The position numbers were made by a program, and so were the translations under genes. The notes beneath the pieces were generated by a model, which saw nothing but the letters and a program-made list of their open reading frames with translations, searched no databases and was not told where the DNA came from. DNA of 43,222 nucleotides from Gammaproteobacteria bacterium RIFCSPHIGHO2_12_FULL_63_22. Lineage in GTDB: Bacteria > Pseudomonadota > Gammaproteobacteria > Xanthomonadales > Xanthomonadaceae. Below are positions 33,275-41,479 of the stretch, one piece after another. Positions within the stretch are counted from its first letter, which is position 1; the number at the start of each line of letters is the position of its first letter. Location of the stretch: positions 1 to 43,222 of the forward strand of contig MGYJ01000062.1 in the NCBI GenBank assembly GCA_001801685.1, given 5' to 3'.

Positions 33275-34555
33275 ATGGCCGTTGCGCTGCTGTTCGCGGT
33301 CTTCGCGCTGCTGCTGGCCATCGGCGTACCGGTGGCCTTCGCCTTGGCGACCTCGTCGCTGGCGACGCTGCTGTACCTGGGGCTGCCGCCGATCGTGGTG
33401 GTGCAACAGACGGCGGCGGGCGCAGGTTCGGCCTCGCTGCTGGCAATTCCGCTTTTCATATTCGCCGGCGAGATCATGCTGCGCGGCGGCATTTCGGAGC
33501 GATTGATCGCGCTGGCCTCGGCGCTGGTGGGCCATATGCGCGGCGGCCTGGGCCAGGTCAGCGTGGTGTCGTCCCTGTTTTTCGGTGGCGTGTCGGGTTC
33601 GGCCATTGCCGATGTATCGGCGATTGGCGGCGCCATGATCCCGCAGATGGCCAAGCGCGGTTTTGATCGCGACTTCGCGGTGAATGTCAGCATTACCGCG
33701 GCGCTGGTCGCCTTGCTGGTACCGCCTTCGCACAACCTGATCCTGTATTCCGCCGCGGCCGGCGGCGGCCTGTCCATCGCCGATTTATTTGCCGCAGGTC
33801 TGTTGCCGGCGCTGTTGATGACCGCCGTGCTGATGCTGACCGGCTGGGTGATCGCGCGCAAACGCGGTTACGCGGTCGAAGCCTTCCCGGGCATGACGGT
33901 GGTGCTGACGCGTTTCCTCGCGGCCTTGCCCGGCCTGTTGCTGGTCGCGCTGATCTTCATCGGCATCCGCGCCGGCGTTTTCACGGCCGTCGAAAGTGCG
34001 GCGATTGCGGTGGTATACGCGTTGGCGGTGACCGCGCTGCTGTATCGCGGCCTGAGCTTCACGGGTTTCATCGAGGCTTGCAGCGGCGCGGCACGCACCA
34101 CCGGCGTGATCGTGTTCGTGATTGCCGCGGCGTCCACCTTCGGCTGGCTGCTGGCCTACCTGCAGGTGCCCGCGGCCGCCGTGGATGCGCTGCGCGAGAT
34201 TGCCCACGACAAGACTGCGGTACTCGCGCTGATCGTGGTGGTGTTGCTGGTGCTCGGCACCTTCATGGACCTGGCGCCGCTGATCCTGATCTGCACGCCA
34301 ATCTTCCTGCCCGTGGCCAAGGCCTACGGCATCGACCCGATCCACTTCGGCGTGGTGCTGATCCTGACCGGCGGCGTCGGCCTGATCACGCCGCCGGTGG
34401 GTTCGGTGCTGTTCGTGGGCGCGGCCATCGGCAAGATCAGCGTGGCGCAAACCCTGCGCAGCATCTGGCCCTTCTACCTGGCGGCCTTGTCGGTGGTGTT
34501 GATGGTGACCTTCATCCCGGCGCTGTCGCTGTGGCTGCCAGCCGTGATGAAGTGA
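33275..34555 (+). CDS. dctM: TRAP transporter large permease (DctM family)
   Basis: 426 residues from the ATG at 33275. It has about 12 hydrophobic helices and classical DctM motifs: LLAIPLFIFAGEIMLRGGISERLI, GGLGQVSVVSSLFFGGVSGSAIADVSAIGG, TAALVALLVPPSHNLILY, and near the end LTGGVGLITPPVGSVLFV. It uses the sodium or proton gradient to import the acid delivered by DctP. The gene starts two bases after the dctQ stop. The LacI regulator follows 46 bases later. Confidence 0.93.
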   Translation: MAVALLFAVFALLLAIGVPVAFALATSSLATLLYLGLPPIVVVQQTAAGAGSASLLAIPLFIFAGEIMLRGGISERLIALASALVGHMRGGLGQVSVVSSLFFGGVSGSAIADVSAIGGAMIPQMAKRGFDRDFAVNVSITAALVALLVPPSHNLILYSAAAGGGLSIADLFAAGLLPALLMTAVLMLTGWVIARKRGYAVEAFPGMTVVLTRFLAALPGLLLVALIFIGIRAGVFTAVESAAIAVVYALAVTALLYRGLSFTGFIEACSGAARTTGVIVFVIAAASTFGWLLAYLQVPAAAVDALREIAHDKTAVLALIVVVLLVLGTFMDLAPLILICTPIFLPVAKAYGIDPIHFGVVLILTGGVGLITPPVGSVLFVGAAIGKISVAQTLRSIWPFYLAALSVVLMVTFIPALSLWLPAVMK

Positions 34556-34601
34556 TCGGCGGCTTGCCTTAGAATCAGGGACAGACCGCTTCGGGATCCG
34601 C

Positions 34602-35666
34602 ATGCCACCGCGCCGCGCCAAGGACACTCGCCCCGCCGCCGCGCCCAAGCCCAGCGCCGCCGGCAAGACCACCATCAACGACATCGCGCGCCTGGCCGGC
34701 GTGTCGAAGAAGACGGTGTCGCGCATCATCAACCACTCGCCGCTGGTGCGCGAAGACACCCGCGAAAAAGTGCAGTCGGTGATGAACGAGCTGGGCTTCG
34801 TGCCCGACCCGATGGCGCGCGCGCTGGCCTTCCGCCGGTCCTTCCTGATCGGCATGGTGTACGACAACCCGAACGCGGAATACATCGTCAACATGTTGAG
34901 CGGTGCGCTCGACAGCCTGCGCGGCACCGGCTTCGAGCTGGTCGTGCATCCCTGCGACAGCAAGAGCCCCGACTACATCGAGGGCGTGCGCCAGTTCGTG
35001 TTGCAGCAGCGCCTGCATGGCGTGTTCCTGGTGCCGCGCGTGTCCGAGGACCAGGCGCTGGTGGACATGCTGAAGGAAACCGATTGCCGTTACGCGCGCA
35101 TCGCCGCCATCAGCCTGGACGACGCGGCGCGCATGATCACCACCAACGACCGCGAAGGCGCGGTGGAAGTGGCGAAGTACCTGGAGTCGCTCGGCCACAA
35201 GCACATCGGCCTGATCACCGGCCCGCAGCGCTACTTGTCCACGCGCGAACGCGGCGCGGGCTTCATCGATACTTTGTCGAAACGCGGCGCCGCGCTTCCT
35301 GCGAAATACATTGCCGAAGGTGGTTACACCTTCGAGTCGGGCGTGGCCTGCGCCGAGCGCCTGCTGGCCCTGAAGCCGCGGCCCACCGCCATCTTCGCGC
35401 TGAACGACGAAATGGCGGCGGGCGTGTACAAGGCCGCACACAAGCTGGGCCTGTCGGTGCCGGAGGATCTGTCCGTGGTCGGTTTCGATGACAGCCCGAT
35501 CGCCTCGCGCCTGTGGCCCTCGTTGAGCACCGTGCGCCTGCCGATCCGCGACATGGGGCTGCACGCGGCGGCGATGCTGCTGGCCGACCCGGCCCGGCCG
35601 CGCCCGGCCCCGGTCATCACGCCCTACCTGGTGGTCCGCGAGTCCTGCCAGCCGCCGCGCGGCTGA
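34602..35666 (+). CDS. LacI-family transcriptional regulator of the uronate locus
   Basis: 354 residues. After a basic, Ala/Pro-rich leader (1-22), the helix-turn-helix TINDIARLAGVSKKTVSRIIN and hinge PDPMARALAF are typical of LacI proteins. The effector domain has MVYDNPNAEYIVNMLSGALD, AISLDDAARMITTNDREGAVE, HKHIGLITGP, AIFALNDEMAAGVYKAA and SVVGFDDSPIASRLWPSL. It is probably the protein that binds the four ACCGGT-centred palindromes of this locus; a central CpG is usual for LacI operators and the pattern is restricted to uronate promoters here. The effector may be KDG or a related intermediate. Both binding and effector are inferences. Confidence 0.9.
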   Translation: MPPRRAKDTRPAAAPKPSAAGKTTINDIARLAGVSKKTVSRIINHSPLVREDTREKVQSVMNELGFVPDPMARALAFRRSFLIGMVYDNPNAEYIVNMLSGALDSLRGTGFELVVHPCDSKSPDYIEGVRQFVLQQRLHGVFLVPRVSEDQALVDMLKETDCRYARIAAISLDDAARMITTNDREGAVEVAKYLESLGHKHIGLITGPQRYLSTRERGAGFIDTLSKRGAALPAKYIAEGGYTFESGVACAERLLALKPRPTAIFALNDEMAAGVYKAAHKLGLSVPEDLSVVGFDDSPIASRLWPSLSTVRLPIRDMGLHAAAMLLADPARPRPAPVITPYLVVRESCQPPRG

Positions 35667-35726
35667 ATCCCTGCATCGAGGCCCACGGCGTCCGGGTCGC
35701 CCCCAGCACCGCTTGCCGAGGGCAAA

Positions 35727-35755
35727 ATGACACCGGTTTCCTACCGGGCTATGAT
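35727..35755 (+). promoter_or_regulatory. Operator copy 4 over the kduI promoter
   Basis: ATGACA (35727-35732) and TATGAT (35750-35755) with a 17-base spacer form a strong promoter for kduI, about 36 bases before its ATG. The operator TGACACCGGTTTCC (35728-35741) covers the -35 and part of the spacer, as expected for repression. Bases 35725-35742 repeat the sequence at 30816-30833 exactly. Confidence 0.75.
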
Positions 35756-35790
35756 GCGCCAACTGATGCTGTAACCCGGAGCCCGCCCGC

Positions 35791-36639
35791 ATGTACGCCA
35801 AGACCTACCACGCCACCCATCCGGACATGATGGTCGGCGCCAGCAACGACCAATTGCGCGACCGTTACCTGTTCACCGGCCTGTTCACCGCCGACAAAAT
35901 CGCGCTGAACTACACGCATTACGAGCGCATCGTGGTCGGTGGCGCGGCCCCGGTGGCCGGCGCGGTCGAATTGCCCGTGCAGATCGAACCCGCGTCCGCG
36001 GTCGGCAAGCCTTTCCTCGATCGTCGCGAACTGGGCGTGGTGAATGTCGGCAATGGTTCGGGCCGCATCACGGTGGACGGCGCGGTCTTCGCGATGAAGC
36101 CGCGCGACGGCCTGTACGTACCGATGGGCAGCGCGCAGGTGCGCTTCGAATCCGACGATTCGGCGAACCCCGCGCAGTTCTACCTGGTATCCACGCCGGC
36201 GCATGCGCGCTTCGAAACCGTGCACATTTCCATCGACCAGGCCGTGCCGCTCGAACGCGGCGCGCTGGAAACCTCCAACCAGCGCGTGATCTACCAGTAC
36301 ATCGTGCCGGCCACCTGCCGCAGCTGCCAGTTGCTGCTGGGCCTCACGTTGCTCAGCCCGGGCAGCGTCTGGAACACCATGCCGCCGCATTTGCACGACC
36401 GTCGCAGCGAGGTCTATTTCTACTTCGGGCTGGCCCAGGGCCAGCGCGTGATGCACTTCATGGGCGAGCCCAGCGACACGCGCCACCTGGTGGTGAATGA
36501 TGGCGAGGCGGTGGTGTCGCCGCCGTGGTCCATCCACATGGGCTCGGGCACCAGCAACTATGGTTTCATCTGGGCGATGGGCGGCGAAAACCTGGACTAC
36601 ACCGACATGAACCAGCTCGACATCTGCCAGCTGAAATGA
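35791..36639 (+). CDS. kduI: 5-keto-4-deoxyuronate isomerase KduI
   Basis: 282 residues, full length for the family. It is a cupin-like protein: [24 protein letters not shown] at the start, [20 protein letters not shown], and the zinc-binding cupin stretch [17 protein letters not shown] with its histidines and Glu, followed by [24 protein letters not shown]. It converts 4-deoxy-L-threo-5-hexosulose uronate, from complete lyase digestion, to 2,5-diketo-3-deoxygluconate. Its stop overlaps the kduD start (ATGA). Control is by operator copy 4. Confidence 0.96.
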   Translation: MYAKTYHATHPDMMVGASNDQLRDRYLFTGLFTADKIALNYTHYERIVVGGAAPVAGAVELPVQIEPASAVGKPFLDRRELGVVNVGNGSGRITVDGAVFAMKPRDGLYVPMGSAQVRFESDDSANPAQFYLVSTPAHARFETVHISIDQAVPLERGALETSNQRVIYQYIVPATCRSCQLLLGLTLLSPGSVWNTMPPHLHDRRSEVYFYFGLAQGQRVMHFMGEPSDTRHLVVNDGEAVVSPPWSIHMGSGTSNYGFIWAMGGENLDYTDMNQLDICQLK

Positions 36640-37400
36640 ACGCCGCCAACAACCCCTTCAACCTGCAGGGCAAGGTTGCGCTGGTCACCGGCGCCAACAC
36701 CGGCCTGGGCCAGGCGATTGCGATCGCACTCGCCGCCGCGGGCGCCGACATCGCTGCCGCGGGTACGTCGGCGCCTGATGAAACGAAAGCGCAGGTGCTC
36801 GCGCTCGGCCGCAGTTTCGCCGCGATCGAGGCCAATCTTTCCAGCATCGAACCGGTGCAGCGCATCGTCGAGGAAACGATCGAGGCGCTGGGCGGCATCG
36901 ACATCCTGGTCAACAACGCCGGCACGATCCGTCGTTGCGATGCGGTGGACTTCACCGAGGCCGACTGGGACGCGGTGATGGACGTGAACCTGAAAACCGC
37001 CTTCTTCCTGAGCCAGGCGGCGGGCCGGCGGATGCTGGCGGCCGGCCATGGCAAGATCATCAACATCGCCTCGATGCTGAGCTTCCAGGGCGGCATCCGC
37101 GTGCCGTCCTATACCGCCAGCAAGCACGGCATCGCCGGCGTCACCAAACTGCTGGCCAACGAATGGGCGAGCCGCGGCATCAACGTCAACGCGATCGCGC
37201 CCGGCTACATGGTGACCAACAACACGACGGCGTTGCGCAATGATGAAACCCGCAATCGCGACATCCTCGCCCGCATTCCGGCCGCGCGCTGGGGCGAGGC
37301 GAAGGATATTGGCGGCGCCGCGGTGTTCCTGGCGTCGGCGGCTTCGGATTACGTCAACGGCATCGTGTTGCCGGTGGATGGCGGCTGGCTGGCGCGCTAG
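36636..37400 (+). CDS. kduD: 2-deoxy-D-gluconate/2-dehydro-3-deoxygluconate 5-dehydrogenase KduD
   Basis: 254 residues, short-chain dehydrogenase. The cofactor motif is [12 protein letters not shown] (TGxxxGxG), then NNAGTIRR, catalytic Ser in [12 protein letters not shown], and YTASKHG (Tyr-x-x-x-Lys). The C-terminus [26 protein letters not shown] is typical. [30 protein letters not shown] is characteristic of KduD. It reduces 2,5-diketo-3-deoxygluconate to KDG with NAD(P)H, feeding KdgK (24180-25214). It is translationally coupled to kduI. The 3' end overlaps the convergent GGDEF-EAL gene by four bases. Confidence 0.95.
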   Translation: MNAANNPFNLQGKVALVTGANTGLGQAIAIALAAAGADIAAAGTSAPDETKAQVLALGRSFAAIEANLSSIEPVQRIVEETIEALGGIDILVNNAGTIRRCDAVDFTEADWDAVMDVNLKTAFFLSQAAGRRMLAAGHGKIINIASMLSFQGGIRVPSYTASKHGIAGVTKLLANEWASRGINVNAIAPGYMVTNNTTALRNDETRNRDILARIPAARWGEAKDIGGAAVFLASAASDYVNGIVLPVDGGWLAR

Positions 37401-39601
37401 GCGACCGTCGCAGTTCTTGCGCGCAGGAAACCCGCGAGCTGATCGGGCGACAACGGCTTCGCATACAGGTAGCCCTGTGCCTGGTTGCAGCCCAGGCGCA
37501 GCAGGGCATCGGCAGCGGCCTGGTCCTCGACGCCTTCGGCAATCGTTTCGAGTCCCAGCGATCGCGCCAGCTGGATGATGGCGGCGACGATCACCTCGCC
37601 ATCGTCGCGCGCGCCCATCTCGCGCACGAAACTCTGGTCCACCTTCAGCTTGTCGATCGGAAAATCGCGCAGGTAGGCCAGGCTGGAATAACCGGTGCCG
37701 AAGTCGTCGATGGAAAGGCGCACGCCCAAGGCGCGCAGCTGGCGCACGGTGGCGAGCACCTGCACGGCATCCTGGATGAGGATCGATTCGGTGAGCTCGA
37801 GCTCGAGGTCGGTGGCCGGCAGTCCGGATTTCTCCAGCGCGCCCAAGACCATGGCAACGACGTTGTCGCGCTGGAACTGCACCGCCGACAGGTTGACCGC
37901 GACGCGCGGCACGCGGATGCCGGCCGCGCGCCAGGCCATGGTCTGGCGACAGGCTTCGTGCACGATCCACTGCCCGATCGGCACGATCAGCCCGCTGGCC
38001 TCGGCCTCCGGGATGAAGCGCATCGGCGCCACCATGTCGCTGTTGGGCGGCTGCCAGCGCACCAGCGCCTCGACGCCCACCAGCGCCTGCGACTGCAGGT
38101 CGAATTGCGGCTGGTAGTGCAAGACGAACTCGCCGCGCTCCAGCGCCTGGCGCAGCCCGTTGCGCAGTTGCAGGCGTTCGGCGACATCGTGGTTCATGGT
38201 GGCGTCGTAGAAACGCCAGCAGTTGCCACCGCCTTCCTTGGCCCGATGCAGGGCAATGCTTGCGTTCTGGAACAGCGCCTCGAAACTGGCGCCATCGGCG
38301 GGTGACAGGGCCACGCCAATCGAGGCGGTGACGTGCGTTTCCTGGCCGAACAGGTGCATCGGCCGGCCCAGTTCAAGCAGGATGCGTTCGAGCACCAGGG
38401 CCGCATCTTCGCCGTCGGCGACATTGCGCAACATCACGGCGAATTCGTCGCTGCCCAGGCGCGACACCGTGTCGGCATCGTCCAGGCAACGGGGAAGGCG
38501 CTCGGCGATCGCGTGCAGCACGGCGTCGCCGAAGCGATGGCCGAAGGAATCGTTGATGTGCTTGAAGCCATCGACGTTGATCAGCAGCAGCGCAGCCTTG
38601 CCCTGCCCGGCGTGTCGCGCCGCCAGGGTCTGCGTCGCGCGGTCGCGCAACAGGGCCTTGTTCGGCAAGCCGGTGAGCGAGTCGTAGAAGGCCAGCGCCT
38701 CGACCTGCAATTCAGCGGCCTCTTTTTCCTCGATCTCCACGGCGAGCCGGTCGTAGGGTTCGCGAACGCTGGCCACGAACGCCAACCGATAGATGAAGAA
38801 GAACGCGAGCACCTTGCACAGATGGCCGAGCAGGCTGAAGACGTCGTTGACGTTTTCGTAGCTCATCAGGGCCAGCTCTGAAATGATCCACAGCAGCGTG
38901 GCAGTCAGCATGCCCTGCACGTCGTAAGGCGGATCGATGCCCTTGCTGCGCCACAGGCGCAACGCCACCACCGACAGCACGACCACGACGCCGGTTTCGA
39001 TCGCGATCTTGATCGGCGTCAGGCCCTGCCCATCGATGAAAAAGCGCGGCCACGCCGATTCGTGCCACAACAACAGGTAATAGACGGCGGCGACCACCGC
39101 CAGGGTCGTGCCCACCATCCAGTAGCGCGTCCCCGGATTCACGAACGGATTCCAGGCACGGAACGCGATCACCAATACCGTCAGCGCGCCAATGATGCGC
39201 GCGCACAGCCAGAACGAGATGGCTTTCTGCGGCGAGGCTCCCGTGATGAATTGCGGCATGTCGCGATACGACATCAGGTGGCCGAAATCGAGCAATGCCG
39301 TAGCCAGGAAGCCGCAGGCCAGGATCATCAGGTTGCCGGGCCGCTCGGGCCGGTAGGCATGCCAGGACACGGCAAACACCATCACCGACACGACGATGGA
39401 GAAGGCTTCTGTCACGGTGTGCAGGGCGACGGGGAACCAGCTTTCGCTCTGTCGCAGCTGGTCGGAACCGGGCCATAGCCACAGCGCGACGAAGACAAGG
39501 GTGAATACGCTTACCAGCGCGATGCGAAACCGGGCGGACCCGAACAGGTCCTGGCCGACTTGCATGCCTGCGAACACCCGGGGCCTTACCGGTGGAGTCA
39601 T
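37397..39601 (-). CDS. MASE3-GGDEF-EAL membrane cyclic-di-GMP protein
   Basis: 734 residues. The first 270 form a multi-helix membrane sensor resembling MASE3 (LHTVTEAFSIVVSVMVFAVSW, GFLATALLDFGHLMSYRDMPQFI, KAISFWLCARIIGALTVLVIAF). Next a GGDEF domain (SLTGLPNKALLRDR; signature SRLGSDEFAVML, i.e. GSDEF) and an EAL domain with all usual motifs: GVEALVRWQ, the second Asp pair in DDFGTGYSSLAYL and IDKLKVDQSFV. The GSDEF form may reduce cyclase activity, so net phosphodiesterase activity is more likely, but GSDEF enzymes can be active. Signal unknown; MASE3 is a ligand-sensing membrane domain. Confidence 0.9.
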   Translation of the reverse strand: MTPPVRPRVFAGMQVGQDLFGSARFRIALVSVFTLVFVALWLWPGSDQLRQSESWFPVALHTVTEAFSIVVSVMVFAVSWHAYRPERPGNLMILACGFLATALLDFGHLMSYRDMPQFITGASPQKAISFWLCARIIGALTVLVIAFRAWNPFVNPGTRYWMVGTTLAVVAAVYYLLLWHESAWPRFFIDGQGLTPIKIAIETGVVVVLSVVALRLWRSKGIDPPYDVQGMLTATLLWIISELALMSYENVNDVFSLLGHLCKVLAFFFIYRLAFVASVREPYDRLAVEIEEKEAAELQVEALAFYDSLTGLPNKALLRDRATQTLAARHAGQGKAALLLINVDGFKHINDSFGHRFGDAVLHAIAERLPRCLDDADTVSRLGSDEFAVMLRNVADGEDAALVLERILLELGRPMHLFGQETHVTASIGVALSPADGASFEALFQNASIALHRAKEGGGNCWRFYDATMNHDVAERLQLRNGLRQALERGEFVLHYQPQFDLQSQALVGVEALVRWQPPNSDMVAPMRFIPEAEASGLIVPIGQWIVHEACRQTMAWRAAGIRVPRVAVNLSAVQFQRDNVVAMVLGALEKSGLPATDLELELTESILIQDAVQVLATVRQLRALGVRLSIDDFGTGYSSLAYLRDFPIDKLKVDQSFVREMGARDDGEVIVAAIIQLARSLGLETIAEGVEDQAAADALLRLGCNQAQGYLYAKPLSPDQLAGFLRARTATVA

Positions 39602-39682
39602 GTTCCCCGCCAGGGAAAGAGTCGTTTCGACACTGACACCGATCGGATCAAAAATCCACCGACGGTGGGCGACGCAGGTTGA

Positions 39683-40261
39683 TCAGTCGTGGGACGGTGC
39701 GGCGTGGTTCTTCAGGATCAGCTCGGCCAGCCAGGGCTCGCCCTTTTCCATGATTTCCAGCGGCGTGAGTTCCCAGTTGGTAAGCACGATCGCTTCCGAC
39801 AGGCTGAACTCAAGTTGCCCCTTGGTGAAACGACGCTCGCCGGCGATGACGGCTTCGAGCACGGCCTGGCCGGGAATCGGCGCCTCCATCTCGGCTTCCT
39901 TCGCCGCCAGCGCCGCATGCGGATCGGTGCCGCCGCGACTGGCCAGCCATTCGATGCGGCGCAGCGCGATGTGCTGCGGCTCACCGTCTTTTTCGCCCTC
40001 GTAGTTGGGCGTAGCGGCAGTCAGCGTCTTGTACAGCGTGTTCAGTTGGCCGAACACGCGCATGCGCGCGAGGTTGGCGGCGTCGCGCGTGTGCTCGGCG
40101 TCTTCGATGTCCTGGCGCAGGCGATCGATCTTCGAGGCCTGAGCTTCGAGCGTCTTCGCAATCGCGTCGATGCGCGCCAACCAGTCCTCGCGCGCCGCCA
40201 GCGCCGGGGCGATGACAACACGGGAACGGAAATCGGCGAGCAGGGTACGCGGGTCTTTCAT
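39683..40261 (-). CDS. Hypothetical coiled-coil protein
   Basis: 192 residues, not recognised. It is soluble with no signal peptide. Residues about 28-65 (IDAIAKTLEAQASKIDRLRQDIEDAEHTR) are a likely coiled coil. The middle is polar (TPNYEGEKDGEPQHIALRRIEWLA) and the C-terminus reads as an ordinary globular stretch (LSEAIVLTNWELTPLEIMEKGEPWLAELIL). The gene stands alone on the minus strand; the next upstream region is the inverted-repeat element. Consistent codon use supports coding. Confidence 0.65.
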   Translation of the reverse strand: MKDPRTLLADFRSRVVIAPALAAREDWLARIDAIAKTLEAQASKIDRLRQDIEDAEHTRDAANLARMRVFGQLNTLYKTLTAATPNYEGEKDGEPQHIALRRIEWLASRGGTDPHAALAAKEAEMEAPIPGQAVLEAVIAGERRFTKGQLEFSLSEAIVLTNWELTPLEIMEKGEPWLAELILKNHAAPSHD

Positions 40262-40368
40262 GGGCCGATTATGGCTTATTTACAGTCCTGTTTTGTACGA
40301 GGCCTGCCGAAGTCAGGGTCCTCCATCGCCAGCGCTTTCATAGCCATCGCTTGCCGGCGCCGGGGGCC

Positions 40369-40764
40369 GGGTCCGCCCTGGTCGCCCCGGCGTAGCCGCT
40401 CCATGCGGACTCAGGGTCGACCGGTTGGCCATCCATGGCCAACCTCCTGTGCGAACCCGCCCCCCGTCACCAGCAAGCGTGGGTACGACTCCACCAACCT
40501 GATGAAAGAGCTCAGATCAAGATCAGTTCTTGACCAAACCCAGATCGATTGTGTACGCCATCACAGTTTGCTGGGAGGCAGTCCATTCAAGACTGCTGGG
40601 CCTTCGCCGGATGTCGGGATGCACTTCGTGCGTTCGTGCCGAATTCGCGCGCGATGCTGAAGGACGACGAGGGTGGGGTTCGCACAGGAGGTCGGCCATG
40701 GATGGCCGACCGGTCGACTCTGAGTCCGCAGGAGCGGCTACGCCGAGTCGACCAGGGCGGACCC
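40369..40764. repeat. Element bounded by 90-bp inverted repeats with nested palindromes
   Basis: Left arm 40369-40458 (starting GGGTCCGCCCTGGTCG) and right arm 40676-40764 are reverse complements with only a handful of mismatches and one indel. They flank 217 bases with no recognisable gene. Each arm contains a near-perfect hairpin: GGTTGGCCAT/ATGGCCAACC at 40423-40444 and GGTCGGCCAT/ATGGCCGACC at 40690-40711. The difference between them is a paired change that keeps the stem. The element fills most of the 552-base gap 40262-40813 between the coiled-coil gene and folE. It looks like a non-autonomous mobile or REP-type repeat; no transposase is present. Confidence 0.75.
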
Positions 40765-40813
40765 CACCCTCGGCGGCATTCAGCATTGCAACAAGAAATC
40801 TCAGCAAGAAGTC

Positions 40814-41407
40814 TCAGCGCGTGTTCTGCATTCCGATGAACTGCAGGAATTCGGATCGCGTGCGTGCATCGTCGCGGAATGCGCCGAGCATCGCGCTGGT
40901 GACCATGCTGACCCCGCGCTTGTGGATGCCGCGCGTCGTCATGCATTCGTGCGCCGCTTCGATCACCACCGCCACGCCACGCGGCTGCAGCACTTCCTCG
41001 ATGGAGCGGGCGATTTGCGCGGTGAGTTTTTCCTGTACCTGGAAACGCCGCGCGTAGGCTTCGACCACGCGCGCCAGTTTGCTGATGCCGACCACGCGGC
41101 CGTTGGGCAAATATCCGACGTGCGCCTTGCCGATGATCGGCGCCATGTGGTGTTCGCAGTGGCTTTCGAATTCGATCGCGCGCAACACGATCAGCTCGTC
41201 GTAGCCTTCGACTTCCTTGAAGGTGCGACGCAGGTAATCGGCCGGATCCAGTGCGTAACCGGAAAACCAGTCCTTGTAGGCGCGAGCGACGCGCGCCGGC
41301 GTGTCCAGCAAGCCCTCGCGTTCGGGATCTTCGCCGGCCCACTGCAACAAGGTGCGGACGGCGGCTTCGGCATCGGCCTGGGAAACGACGGGGGGTGGCT
41401 GGGCCAT
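40814..41407 (-). CDS. folE: GTP cyclohydrolase I (FolE)
   Basis: 197 residues from the ATG at 41407, with AGGAG 8 bases upstream; the longer frame to 41461 adds an Arg/Ser-rich stretch and is rejected. The zinc-binding residues of type I enzymes are present: Cys and His in [20 protein letters not shown] and the second Cys in [37 protein letters not shown] is the family's N-terminal signature. It converts GTP to dihydroneopterin triphosphate, the first step of folate (and some pterin) synthesis. A homodecameric cytoplasmic enzyme. Confidence 0.95.
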   Translation of the reverse strand: MAQPPPVVSQADAEAAVRTLLQWAGEDPEREGLLDTPARVARAYKDWFSGYALDPADYLRRTFKEVEGYDELIVLRAIEFESHCEHHMAPIIGKAHVGYLPNGRVVGISKLARVVEAYARRFQVQEKLTAQIARSIEEVLQPRGVAVVIEAAHECMTTRGIHKRGVSMVTSAMLGAFRDDARTRSEFLQFIGMQNTR

Positions 41408-41479
41408 GGCGGTACTCCTGGCGGATCGCCTGCGCGAACTTGCGCGACGCTGCGTCCCCACATCGTACCGAAGCGCGGC

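Noticed and set aside
40369-40764. CRISPR array or insertion sequence
   Set aside because: Repeats are two, long and inverted, with no regular spacers; no transposase frame lies between or near them.
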